From Pseudoneurospora amorphoporcata (lineage: Eukaryota > Ascomycota > Sordariomycetes > Sordariales > Sordariaceae), in assembly GCA_033297205.1 (NCBI GenBank), contig MU859211.1:1-64000 (forward strand): DNA of 64,000 bases, in the 5' to 3' direction. Of this stretch, positions 22,000 through 32,325 are shown one piece after another. Positions within the stretch are counted from its first letter, which is position 1. The number at the start of each line of letters is the position of its first letter. A program made the translations under genes and the position numbers. The notes below the pieces were generated by a model, which saw only the letters and a program-made list of their open reading frames with translations, ran no database searches and had not been told where the DNA came from.

Positions 22000-24900
22000 A
22001 TGGAGCGCAAAAAACCATCAGCCATGTCGCGTCCACCATCCGCCGCCGGGACGCGTAGCAACACCAGCATGCGACCTCCGGCTACAAGAAACACGGCATC
22101 TTTGACTGGTCGACAGTCAGCCCTCCGGAATGCATCCGCACCGGGAGGATCTCGCAACGAGCGATCAGGCGCCGCCTCACCAGCAGACTCGCAAGTGTCG
22201 GCAACAGCAGGTGCGAAGCGCAAGGAGCGCGATTTCGACCCGGAGGACGAGGGCACTACAAATATCAACGTCGTTGTGCGCTGCCGAGGACGCAATGACC
22301 GGGAGGTCAAGGAAAACAGCGCTGTAGTTGTCAAGACGGAGGGCCTCAAAGGCAGGATAGTTGAGCTATCAATGGGCCCCAATGCAGTGAGCAACAAGAC
22401 TTATACCTTTGACCGCGTCTTCTCACAGGCTGCCGATCAAGCCATGGTCTTCGACGAGGTGGTGAAGCCTATCTTGGAAGAGGTAAGGAAGGGCTACCAG
22501 AGCGATCAGGGCCTGTCCATGACTGACTTGAACTAGATGCTCACCGGCTACAACTGCACCATATTCGCCTACGGCCAAACGGGCACAGGCAAGACATATA
22601 CCATGTCTGGCGACATGAATCAGACTTTCGGCATGCTTTCCGACACCGCAGGCATCATCCCCAGAGTCTTGCACGCTCTCTTCAATAAGCTTGAAGTGGA
22701 CGACAAGGAACACTGCGTGCGATGCTCGTTTATCGAACTTTATAATGAAGAGCTGCGTGATCTGCTCTCGGCGGAGGACAACACGAAACTCAAGATATTT
22801 GACGACAACTCGAAAAAGGGCCATGCCACAACTATCGTACAAGGCATGGAGGAAAGACACATTTTGAGCGCGGCAGACGGCCTCAGATGGCTTCAAGAGG
22901 GCAGTGTGAGGCGCCAAGTAGCCGCGACAAAGTGCAACGACCTCAGCAGTCGTAGTCATACCGTTTTCACCATTACCGTCCATGTCAAGCAACAAACCGA
23001 GAATGCAGAGGATTATCTGATGGGAGGGAAGCTGAATCTGGTTGATCTCGCTGGCAGCGAAAATATTCAGCGCTCCGGAGCCGAGAACAAACGTGCCGCC
23101 GAGGCTGGTCTCATCAACAAGAGTCTGCTTACTCTTGGTCGTGTCATCAACGCCCTGGTCGACCGCAGCCCCCATATTCCTTACAGAGAATCGAAACTTA
23201 CACGTCTACTCCAAGACTCTTTAGGTGGGCGAACAAAGACTTGCATCATTGCGACAATATCACCGGCCAGGAGTAACATGGAGGAAACGATTTCCACACT
23301 TGATTATGCTTTTAGGGCCAAGAACATTCGAAACAAACCGCAAATCAACGCATTGCTCAACAAAAAGACGTTACTTCGAGAGTTTGCGACCGAAATCGAG
23401 AAACTCAAAAGCGAGCTGATTGCTACTCGTCAACGAAACGGTGTCTATCTATCGAACGATGCTTACGAAGAGCTGACCGTACAAAACGAATCACGGCGAA
23501 TCCTCACGGAAGAACAAGCGGCCAGAATCGAGACACTCGAAACGAACCTTCGAAACAAGCTCCAGGAGCTGTATACGATGACATCAACATTTATGGGGCT
23601 CCGAAAAGAGCACGAAGCCACAAAAGCGCAGCTAGACGAGACCAAGGATGTGTTGGACCAAACCGAGCTGGTGTTGGCAGCTACCAGGAAGTCGTTGGCG
23701 GAGGAGGCACACATCAGAAGGGCGCATCAAACAACCGAACAGAAGCTTGCCAGAGTGGGTGATGAGCTTATTTCTACCATCAAGCGGACCGTCGAAGATG
23801 TCGAAGGGCTCCATGCGAAGAACAGAAGAAGATCCGACCTACATGCGCTCAATCGTAGCACGTGGGCCATGTCGCAATCGCAAGTTACAGGTATTACTGA
23901 GCTTGTTGAAAGTCGGATTGCAGAGTTTCGCAGGGAGCAGGAGGAGCATATCTCCAGTGTTTCAGAACGGATGCAAAGTTTCGTTCAGGAGGAGCTCGAC
24001 AAGTTGTCCACAACCCAAGCCTTCCTCGACCAAAACTTGGAACAGTTCGCACAGTCTAGGACACAGCTGCTGGAACAGAAGCAAAAATCGAAGGATGAGA
24101 TGGACAACGTGCTGGAAGAAATCAAGGTTGTTCGGGACACCGTGAAACAGCGCGTTGGAGAATCGCTCCAGGCTATTGCCTCGGCGGCTGAGCGGATTGC
24201 AGGTGACATCCTGGGCGAACTAACTACTTTCCACAGTCAGTTACATGCTTCGTATAGTTCGCTTGGGAAGGAGTGCAAATCCATTTTCGACGATCTGCTC
24301 CAGACGATAACCACCCAAAAGACCGAAGCTGATAGACTCCGGCAAGAGCTCGAGGGTGCTAGTCAGACCATTGTGGAGTCCAACGCAACTGTGTCAGCCC
24401 GGATCCAGGAGGTTTTGGAGGAGGAGCGAAGACAAGCGGCCGAGGAGAGGCAAAACCTTCTGCTACAGATTGGCTCCCTCATCAACTCGCAAGCGGAGAT
24501 GCAAGAGTCTCGCCTGGCCGGGAAGACGGCACTTATTCGAAAGGCCGTCATAGATTCGAACACGACGTTTGAGGGCAGTATGTCCGAGTATCTGGAAGGC
24601 ATGGACGCTTGGAACGAGAAGGACAACAGACTTATGGAGGACGTCGTCAGATCTCGTGATGCGCTCAAGAACAAGATGCAGGAGGACTGGGCGGTAAGCT
24701 ACGCGTGCTGTGTCTCATTTGAGGACTCGTTTGCTAATGAAAGTCACAGACTGCCGACGAACACAGCAACTCTATACAGAACACCACGAAATCTGTCCAT
24801 GCGGAGACGGTTCGTGTGGTTGATGCCCAACTCCAGGATCTCGATGTCCAGATGCAGGATCTTGACGATTTTGTGTCCCGCGCCCGCTCCGAAAACTCCG

Positions 24901-25766
24901 CGCACCACGAACAACATGCTGTCTCGATGGGGAACCTCACCTCAACCGTCGAAAAGTCCTTCATTAACATTGCGGACCATTTCGGCGAGCGATTCGACCG
25001 TATCCGCGACCTTAGTGGCGAGATGGATAACGATGCGAAGACTCTGCGGGAGTCTCTTGAGCCGCTTGACGAGTCCCTTCGTCAGCCCCTTGCCGCCCTT
25101 CGCGAAGACATCCAGAGCACCAAGATCCGCGAATACGAGCCTACTGGTGACACACCCGAGAAGAAGCGCTACGAGTACCCGACGGACCTTCCGCGCACCG
25201 CGGGCCACGAAACGCTCATTGCAGGCATGCAGGACAAGCCTTCAACGACGCCGACGACAAGCCCATCCAAACGTGCAACGACGACAGCAGTATATAGTGA
25301 TATCGTCGTCTCGCCTTCACGTTCACCTTCCAAAGTGCCATTATCCGTGCCAGCTTCACCAAGCAATAATCCTTTCGGCACGCCCGGTCTCACCGCAAGC
25401 ACACGAATCAAATCGCGCACGCTGGACCAGAGTTTACGAGAAGTCAACCCAAACCTCGGCGGTGGGCCATCGGTCTTTGGCGACTTGTCGTCCAGTACGA
25501 TGTCAATGGCACCACCGCCGCCGCCATCTACATCCGTCATCGGCTTCCATACCAACAATGCGGAACATAGTGAAGAGAATGCGACTCAAATACCACTCTT
25601 CAGGAGAAGTAATCGGAGACAGTCCCCTCGTGGGATAGCGAAGAAAAAGATAACTGGTCATGCTAGCGGGATGATCACAGAGGGCATGGAGAACATGCCA
25701 ATCCCAACGGCAGATGCTAGTGTAGGCATTGCCGGAAACAGGAGGAAGACACCACGGTTGGGTTGA
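22000..25766 (+). CDS. bimC: Kinesin-5 (BimC/Eg5) mitotic motor
   Basis: Tetrameric plus-end motor that crosslinks and slides antiparallel spindle microtubules. Exons are 22000-22482, 22537-24693 and 24750-25766, giving about 1218 residues, the usual fungal kinesin-5 size. Introns of 54 nt (GTAAGG to CTAG) and 56 nt (GTAAGC, GCTAATG, CACAG) both restore frame, at KPILEE/MLTGYN and QEDWA/TADEH. The motor has the P-loop GQTGTGKT (about residue 173), switch I (SSRSHTVF) and switch II (LVDLAGSE), followed by the neck ENKRA and IRNKPQ segments. A long coiled-coil stalk follows. The tail carries a clear BimC box (YEPTGDTPEKKRYEYP, about residue 1007), whose Thr before Pro is the Cdk1 site that targets the motor to spindles. 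The N-terminal 70 residues are a Ser/Arg-rich extension. Confidence 0.95.
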
Positions 25767-26250
25767 GTTGGTCCCGGGCTTGGTCTGTTGGTGAGGAGGA
25801 TGTGGTTTTGGCGCTTGTTGGACCATTTGGGAAGGATTCTTTCATCATTCTTAGTTCGGTTGGTTTTGGTCGTTTGGCTGGTAAAGGAACATCCCCGATT
25901 AAGGGATGGGGTTGGTTTGGCTGTGTTGCATATGTTGTACTCTTTATCGAGCACTGATACCCTCATCATATATCAACTGGTTTCTCCTTTGCTTGGAGTT
26001 TTATGGTGCCCGCTACGATGTAGTGGATGCAGCAATTCGGGCAATTGAATGAACATTGTTATAGACTTCGACGTACAACCTGTTTCGTTTACTCTGTCCG
26101 ATTGTCGCGCGGCGTATTGACTTCGCTGCTGTTTCGATACCTGATACTCTACACATTGCAATGCTAACCACCTCACATCCGAAAAAAGGATCTTGACGGG
26201 TGAGAAGAAATCCGCAACCGCTCCATCTCGGCCACAGACATTTAGAGGGG

Positions 26251-26292
<42 letters not shown>

Positions 26293-26364
26293 AAAAAAAA
26301 GGAGGAAGATATCCAAAAACATGGAAAAGGAAGTTTCCACCGTGAGCGAGGGTGGACATGATAC
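25767..26364. other. Convergent 3' region with long A tract
   Basis: 3' side of the kinesin-5 gene. Its main feature is an uninterrupted A40 tract at 26251-26290, followed by TT and eight more A. No gene seen. Confidence 0.5.
26251..26300 (+). repeat. Poly(A) tract, A40-TT-A8
   Basis: Forty consecutive A, then TT, then A8. It lies about 65 bp from the 3' side of the tRNA-Leu pseudogene. On the minus strand it is a T tract downstream of that relic, so it would act as a strong Pol III stop. It may also be the scar of a retroposed sequence. Confidence 0.9.
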
Positions 26365-26431
26365 TGACAAGAGTGGGATATATTAAGGGTTAACCTGAAC
26401 GTGGCGCCTTAGACCGCTCGGCCATCTTGCC
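26365..26431 (-). pseudogene. tRNA-Leu(CAG) pseudogene with internal deletion
   Basis: Read on the minus strand, the first 40 nt match a eukaryotic tRNA-Leu: GGCAAGA, then TGGCCGAGCGGTCTAAGGC (D arm and A box), then CCACG-TT-CAG with anticodon CAG. The last 15 nt are ATCCCACTCTTGTCA, the end of the T arm and the acceptor strand. GGCAAGA pairs fully with TCTTGTC (one G-U), and the discriminator is A. Between the halves, the 3' anticodon stem, variable arm and 5' T stem with the B box are replaced by about 14 nt (TAACCCTTAATATA). The total is 67 nt instead of about 82-85. Without the T stem and B box it should be neither transcribed nor functional. Confidence 0.65.
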
Positions 26432-27034
26432 TGACGTTGAATGCTAACAACTCTTTTTTTCTTATGGAGTAGATTCCTATCTCTGTTACCGAAAAAGACT
26501 TGAAGGTACAGGACACGAGGTCAACGACGTGTTTTATAGGTATTTCAAGTAGTTGGAGCACAATATGGGCGGTTTGAAGATTTTTGAACGAAGAGAGAAT
26601 AGATTCGCGGGCGGAATGGTGAGTGTACCAAGATCTTGCTCTGGTAGTGGTTATTTGAGGAGAAAGGGTGTTTGTTGTGCCTCCTGGATGGTTTGAAGTG
26701 TGCTGAAGAAGATTCACGTTGTTAGATATGAAGAGGAAAGAAAAGATCAAGATGGAGACACCCGCTTCACTTGAACAGGACAAAAGAAATCGAAGAAATA
26801 CAAGGAAGAAAAGTATGAAGCTCGTAACGTACCGTGTAAGGCGTTTAATGTAGAAGTAAATATCAAGAAGGGGTCAGTCATCACTGTCAGTCCTCTTAGC
26901 AACAATTGTAACTGCTATTGTTACATGGTAAAGAGTATAGAGGTATGCAGCAATTCTATCCTAATAGCACTTATTTCCAGCTCAGATCCTGCTGTCTCCT
27001 GTAGTCATCAAATTCCATCCAGAACTGCCCCCTC
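26432..27034. other. Intergenic, 3' of RRN9-like gene
   Basis: No gene or repeat recognised. It probably contains the 3' UTR of the minus-strand gene ending at 27035. Confidence 0.45.
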
Positions 27035-28304
27035 TCAATGATGAATCTCATGTCCTCCCGTCTCATCATCCCAAAGATTCATTTCCACATCAGATCCAGT
27101 ATCGCCCGACCTTCTTCTCCCCCTTCCCCTCCCAGTATAACTCTTCTTTGCCTCTCTCTCCCTCTTCATCAGATCACCTCCCCTCCACCCCTTCCTCACC
27201 TTAATCGGCTGCAAAAACCCATCCAGATGAACACCCCCCTCCATCTCATCCATACTATCTTGATCATCGCCTGCTCCCACCAGAGAACTCGCCGGAGACG
27301 CGGGCGAACTCCGTCCATGAACGAGCTTCAAGTGTCGATGCATATTCGCTCTCCTCCCAAAGCCCTCAACGGCTCTCTCGCAGTCGGGATACGGACAGAA
27401 ATACACATCCCCTCCAGCTGCCGGGGTGACTGAGCGTCTCCTCACTCTCAGTCCGCCACCTGGTGCGGGGGTGCTGGCTCTTCTGGCTCTGCTATTGCTC
27501 CTGCTGCGGCCTCGGCTTGCGCTTTTACCGCGTCCCCTTTCTGCTTCAGAAGCAGTAGTTTCAACACCCTCCATGACTTCATCTTTCTGATCATCCTCCT
27601 GTGAATCATCATCAGGAGAGGAAGTCCTCACAAGACTAGGCTGTCTACTAACCGTTCTCCTCTGCTCCAACTCAATATCCGTCGCGTCCGTCTCCGAGCC
27701 CGAAGGCTCGGGCAACGGATCGCCGGGGTGGTAAATTGTGGTCTTGGTACGCTTGGAGGAAGAAGAAAGCGTATGCATCGTCATCTCCTGCCCGAACAAA
27801 TTAGTGCACCTCTGCGTGGCACGGGCAATCACGCTCTGAGGAAACCCGGCTAAGGCAGCTGCCCCGAGAACGTCACGCCAGTCGCGGAGGCCCCAACGTG
27901 CGACGCGTCCCTGTCGGTCTTTTTCTTGGACGGGGGTGATTGCAGTGATGCTGGTTACGCTTCGGCTTCGGCTTCTGTTCCGATCCCTGGTGTGCCGTTT
28001 TGTTGTCTTCTTGGAAGGTATTTGGTACGACTTGGGCGGTTCGGCTTCGGTACCGGCCTCGGAAGCTGTTTCGTCATCGTCATCGGTGGTGTGAAAAGAG
28101 TAAGCCCGGTTCCGAGACAAGGAGGGTATCCGTTTGTGAGTCTCGCGGGCGATGCGGTCAAGCATTTCCTCTTCCGTTTCGCCCTCGAGAGGGATGCGTG
28201 TTTTTCTTTTACGGCCGCGCCTGCTGGTTGATCGCGGATTTGATTTAGACTCAGACACCGTGGCATCTCCCGGGGATGGTGCACGGGGTCGCCCTCTTCG
28301 TGTG

Positions 28305-28341
<37 letters not shown>

Positions 28342-29410
28342 GAACAGGTTCTTCCGTCTCGGGGTCGTTGTCGTTATCTTCGGTGTCACTAGCAGAAGAC
28401 TCAGACAGGTTGCCAAGACCGGCGACGCGAGCGTTGTGTAGGATTGTCAAGGTCTCGTCCAGCTTGGAGAGTATGCGCCGCGATGCGGGGCGAAGGAGTT
28501 TGTAGGACCGGTCATCGTCGACCGACGGGACGGGGATATAGGTAGGCGTAGGGGCCCGAGGACGGCGTCGACGTGAGGACGTGGAAATATGCGAAGAGGA
28601 GCCAGTTTGCATATTGCTCTCATCTTGAGAAAGAGGCTCGCCTTTGACCGGGCTCGAGAGTGGTACGCTATACCTGGACAACTCGTCGCTGCGCCGTGGC
28701 GGGCTAGATGGCAACTGGCTGGATTCCGCATGGTGATGATGATGGTGGTCGTTGTCGCCCGTTTCTATCGAGTCCACAACGCCATCGTGCCCTTCGCCCA
28801 CCGCATGTTCATCCTTGTCGTCTTCTTCCGCGAACCCTCTGCTTCGGAACTTTTCCTTGGCACATCGTAGAATCGTTGCCGAAATATCTTCCTCTAGGTT
28901 TTTGCTGGGATAGGTCTGGACGGGCCGACGCAGCGTGAAAGCCTCGTGCTCGTCTGCGGTCCGGGGGAGGAGGTCATCGTCAACCACCTCACCAGTCCTC
29001 AGTGGCCAGGCCGTCCATCGATGGCTCGGAGCCCACTCATTCTCTCTGGGCCGTGGACCCCCTTCGTTCTCACTTTGATCGTTGATTGCCTGAACAAGGT
29101 TAGCTTCTTGTGCTATTTTGAATTGCCTCTGTATCAAAGAAAAACTCACTTCTTCTGTCTTTTGTCTCTTGACCCGGCTTTTCAGAACATGCGCGTTGTA
29201 GAGATGTGCTGACAAGTCTCGCCTGCGCAAACCCTCTAACGCTTGGTAGGCCTTTCTTTCCTGCGCAGTGAAGGTGAGCCAGGTGGAGGGGGGACCATTC
29301 CACCGATTAGGTCGCGTTTCGTGCAGTTCATCTGAGGCGATCGAATTGATCTCTTCAGTGTCCTTATCCCAATCCTCGTCTTCGGATTCTTCTTTGGTGT
29401 AGGTGGACAT
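27035..29410 (-). CDS. RRN9: Pol I initiation factor Rrn9-like (UAF subunit)
   Basis: Likely subunit of the upstream activation factor that recruits RNA polymerase I to rDNA in the nucleolus. The N-terminus holds the Rrn9 signature PNRWNGPPSTWLTF and DLSAHLYNAHVLK (about residues 34-78). A second conserved block, WGLRDWRDVLGAAALAGF with RATQRCTNLFGQEM, follows near 505-550. Near the C-terminus, CPYPDC then HRHLKLVH is one C2H2 zinc finger. Between the blocks lie a His6 run and a glutamine run of about 12, coded by the GCT/CAG microsatellite at 28306-28340. The frame is open for 791 codons, but 29149-29090 is a textbook 60-nt intron (GTGAGT, GCTAACC, TTCAG) without an in-frame stop. The spliced product would be 771 residues, joining KTEE to AINDQ. 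It lies in tandem upstream of the pescadillo 3' end. Confidence 0.82.
28306..28340 (+). repeat. (GCT)n microsatellite coding polyglutamine
   Basis: About 11-12 trinucleotide units. On the minus strand they encode the glutamine run of the Rrn9-like protein. Length variation between strains is likely. Confidence 0.9.
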
Positions 29411-29882
29411 TTTGTGGTCAGCTTAGCGGGTGTCGTTCCCGCGCGCGGCAGGGCCGGGTTGTTTGGTGCAATTTCTGGGTGATCAAGGAAGGAGTGACAA
29501 GAGATTGAAGGCGGAAGAACCGCACCGACGCTGGTACACATCCGTTCTTTCCAACCACATGCTTGCAGATGTGAACAAAAACTTCCTGCTTATCACTCAA
29601 TTCTTTTTCTCTGTGTCCTCACCTTTCGCTCGTCCTGTTTTCAACTTATTCTGACTTTACTTTTGGCGTACTAGAGGTAGTATCCAGCACGTAGCGACCC
29701 CTAACCCTTGGAGCAAATTCTAGTGGAGGCTCGTTTCATATCACCATCATGTTCAGTTTTGCATCAGTTGGGAACGATGAATATGATTCAAAACTTGTCA
29801 ATTACACAAAGGAAAATGAGCCTTTGGTATCCCATTCCAAAACACCAAGTGCTAAAAATTACGCCTTGCCAGTGTTTTAACC
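29411..29882. promoter_or_regulatory. Promoter of RRN9-like gene / NOP7 3' region
   Basis: 472 bp between two tandem minus-strand genes. It should hold the promoter of the Rrn9-like gene and the 3' UTR of pescadillo. No specific motif recognised. Confidence 0.4.
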
Positions 29883-31871
29883 TTACGCCTTCTGCGCCTT
29901 CTCCTTCTCCAGCTTTCTCCTCTTGGCGCGGAGCTTCTCGTCCTGAGCGCTCTTCTTGTTGTTGGTATACTGCATCTGCTCAAACAGCTTGCGCTTCTTC
30001 TTGCTAAGCATGCCCTTGGCGCGCTCCAGATCCTCGGCCTCCTCCTTTGCCTTCTTTTCAAGGGCCTTGCGGTGCTCTAGCTTGGACTTGGTCTTGGGGT
30101 CTACCTTCTTGTTCTGCACCTTCTTGCCTTGGAGTTCGGCTTCCAGTTCAAGCTGGCGCTGAAGGGTCTTGGATTCCTCCTCATCCTCCTCAACATCCCC
30201 CTCCTCGTCCTCCTCGGCATCAGCTTCGGCATCATCCTCCTCCTCCTCCTCCTCATCGTCCTCAGCCTCGTCGACATCCATGTCGTTTTCGATATCGGAG
30301 CCCTCCTCAGCACCCTCCTTAGCATCCTCAAGGTCGGCTTCGATGGCCTCGGCCTCGGTTTGCTGAGCCTCGAGGGGCAGAGTAGGATCGTACTGGCCAG
30401 GAGCGGCCTTGACGAAGGGGCTAAGATGGGGAGGGAGAGCGGCGCCGGGAGCATAGAGCTCAGGGCTCTTGAGCTCCTCGTCGTTGACGCAGTCCCACAC
30501 CCATTGGGGCTGGACGTATATCCTGCCGGGGTATCTCTGGTTGGGTCCGACCTTCTGGGCCGTCTGGTTGTCCTCGCCATCGCCCTCCTCACTGGTAGCG
30601 GCTTGTACGACCGGCCTGTCGATGACGTGGTGGGTGATAGAAGGATCCGACTCGTCGTTTGTGAAAGCACCCTCGCCGAGAACGGAATCCCAGCCTATCC
30701 TCTTGCAGCCAAAGGCACGGAGAATGAACTCGAGAGGCTGGCGGGGGGTCTCACGGGAGAGATAGAATGTGAAGTTGGCGAACAGCTGCGAAGGATCAGT
30801 GCCGCTATACGCCGGCTGAGGAAGAACATCACCACCAGGGGCAACTGGCTCGAACTTGTCGATAGAGTCTGTGGGCTTCTCCTCATCATCGGCCTCGGCA
30901 TCTTCCTCGGCAGTCTCGTCGCTCTTGGACTCGTCCTCCTTCAATTGCTTGATAATCTTGTCAACCTCAGCCTGGACCTTGGGGTCAACCTGCTGTTCCT
31001 CTCCGTTCGCGACGGCCTGGGTCTCGCCCTGGGTGGCCATGTTGACACCCTCCAGGGAGAAGGCGCCCAGCTCAGCACCGTTCTCGTCCTTAAGTTGGTC
31101 GAACTTGGGAGGATACTTGAGGCCGATCGAGCTGTAAAGTCTGTAGTTGACGAATCCGAGAAGAGTCATGTAGAACTCGACGAAGGTGCCCATGATGCGG
31201 AAATCGACGTCGCCGACGATCCTCTGGTTGAACTTGTAGGGAACAAGCCAGAGAATATCCTCGCCCTGGATGTTGGCCTGGTAGTAGATACCCTTGATCG
31301 ACAGGAACGACTTGCGCAGGCTGTGGGAGACAATAAGGTAGTGTTGGAACTCGAGGCAGAGGCGCTCGCAGCGGGCGATCATCTTGGCGGGGACCGCGCT
31401 CGTGGAGGGGAGGTTGGCGAAGAGAAAGAGCATGGACAAGCAGTCATCGAGATCGCGGAGCGCATCGTTGAAGGTCGGGTAGCGCTCGCGGATGACGTGG
31501 TTGAGGGTGTACCTGGGCTTGCCGGTGGCCTCGGGACGGGCAGCATGGCGCTCGAAGCGGGCGGCATCCGAAACATCGCCTCTGCCGAGGGCACGGGATA
31601 TCTTCTTCTCGAGAACCTTCTGGTCACGGAACTTTTGAAGAAGCGGCTCGTGGAGGAGGTACTGGATGTCCTTGGTGTAGTAGAAGGTGGTCGAGGCAGT
31701 GACCGACTTGCTAACCTTCTTCTTGTTACGGGGCTCGCGAGGGTAGATACCCTTCCAGATGCAAAGCTTGCGGAAGTCGGGAAGGCTGAGTTGCAGCTTC
31801 TTCACAGCCTGTGTGCGAGTGATGTAGTTCTTGGCTGCGCCGGCCTGGCCCTTCTTCTTGATTTTAGGCAT
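29883..31871 (-). CDS. nop7: Pescadillo homologue Nop7
   Basis: Nucleolar 60S ribosome assembly factor. With Erb1 and Ytm1 it forms the PeBoW complex needed for 27S pre-rRNA (ITS1) processing. The 662-residue protein starts MPKIKKKGQAGAAKNY at 31871, whose ATG follows an AC/CA-rich leader; a frame extending 20 codons upstream adds only leader sequence. The N-terminal pescadillo domain is intact (RKLCIWKGIYPREP, ALRDLDDCLSMLFLFANLP, IKGIYYQA, WLVPYKF). A BRCT domain lies near 355-480 (LFANFTFYLSRETPR ... YVQPQWVWDCVN). It is followed by a long Asp/Glu-rich stretch and a Lys/Glu-rich coiled-coil tail. No intron. A 583-codon frame on the opposite strand is a codon-bias shadow. Confidence 0.96.
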   Translation of the reverse strand: MPKIKKKGQAGAAKNYITRTQAVKKLQLSLPDFRKLCIWKGIYPREPRNKKKVSKSVTASTTFYYTKDIQYLLHEPLLQKFRDQKVLEKKISRALGRGDVSDAARFERHAARPEATGKPRYTLNHVIRERYPTFNDALRDLDDCLSMLFLFANLPSTSAVPAKMIARCERLCLEFQHYLIVSHSLRKSFLSIKGIYYQANIQGEDILWLVPYKFNQRIVGDVDFRIMGTFVEFYMTLLGFVNYRLYSSIGLKYPPKFDQLKDENGAELGAFSLEGVNMATQGETQAVANGEEQQVDPKVQAEVDKIIKQLKEDESKSDETAEEDAEADDEEKPTDSIDKFEPVAPGGDVLPQPAYSGTDPSQLFANFTFYLSRETPRQPLEFILRAFGCKRIGWDSVLGEGAFTNDESDPSITHHVIDRPVVQAATSEEGDGEDNQTAQKVGPNQRYPGRIYVQPQWVWDCVNDEELKSPELYAPGAALPPHLSPFVKAAPGQYDPTLPLEAQQTEAEAIEADLEDAKEGAEEGSDIENDMDVDEAEDDEEEEEEDDAEADAEEDEEGDVEEDEEESKTLQRQLELEAELQGKKVQNKKVDPKTKSKLEHRKALEKKAKEEAEDLERAKGMLSKKKRKLFEQMQYTNNKKSAQDEKLRAKRRKLEKEKAQKA

Positions 31872-32325
31872 TTTGGGTAGTGGTGGTGGTTGTTGGATAT
31901 AGATGGAAGAGTGAGAGAAGGAGAGGACCAAGGATGGATCTCTTTCTGTCTGCAGACTGGATCACTATCGAAGGCCAATTGGGGGTGGGGCGCTTGCACT
32001 GCAATCAACTTTTTTCTGGTCGTCGCACAGCCTTTAACTTTTTATGCCATCTTGTACCGCCTGGACTGATAAGATTAGATAAAGAAGTGAGTGGATGCGT
32101 CGGGCCCCTGGAGATGATGCTGCGGTGGGTAGCCAGTCTGGATTCTGGAGAACCCCTTGCCTCACAAGGACCCGCCAGCTGTGGAGGCCAGCTGTCAGTC
32201 CGTCCCGGGGCCAGCAATTCGTGACAGACGGGAGGTACAGTACTTAACGTCCTGTTTAGCGCAACGTGCATGCCGTCAACTTGCGACATCACAGCTCCCA
32301 CCTTCGTCGTATGGCGAATTGAACA
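31872..32325. promoter_or_regulatory. Divergent NOP7 / GAB1 promoter region
   Basis: About 450 bp between divergent start codons. The NOP7 side has a GGTGGTGGTTG run (CAACCACCACC in its own leader). No TATA box is obvious on either side. Confidence 0.5.

Noticed and set aside
30129..31880. 583-codon plus-strand ORF opposite NOP7
   Set aside because: The sense strand has clear pescadillo and BRCT signatures. The antisense product is a Leu/Val/Gly-rich mirror without any domain.
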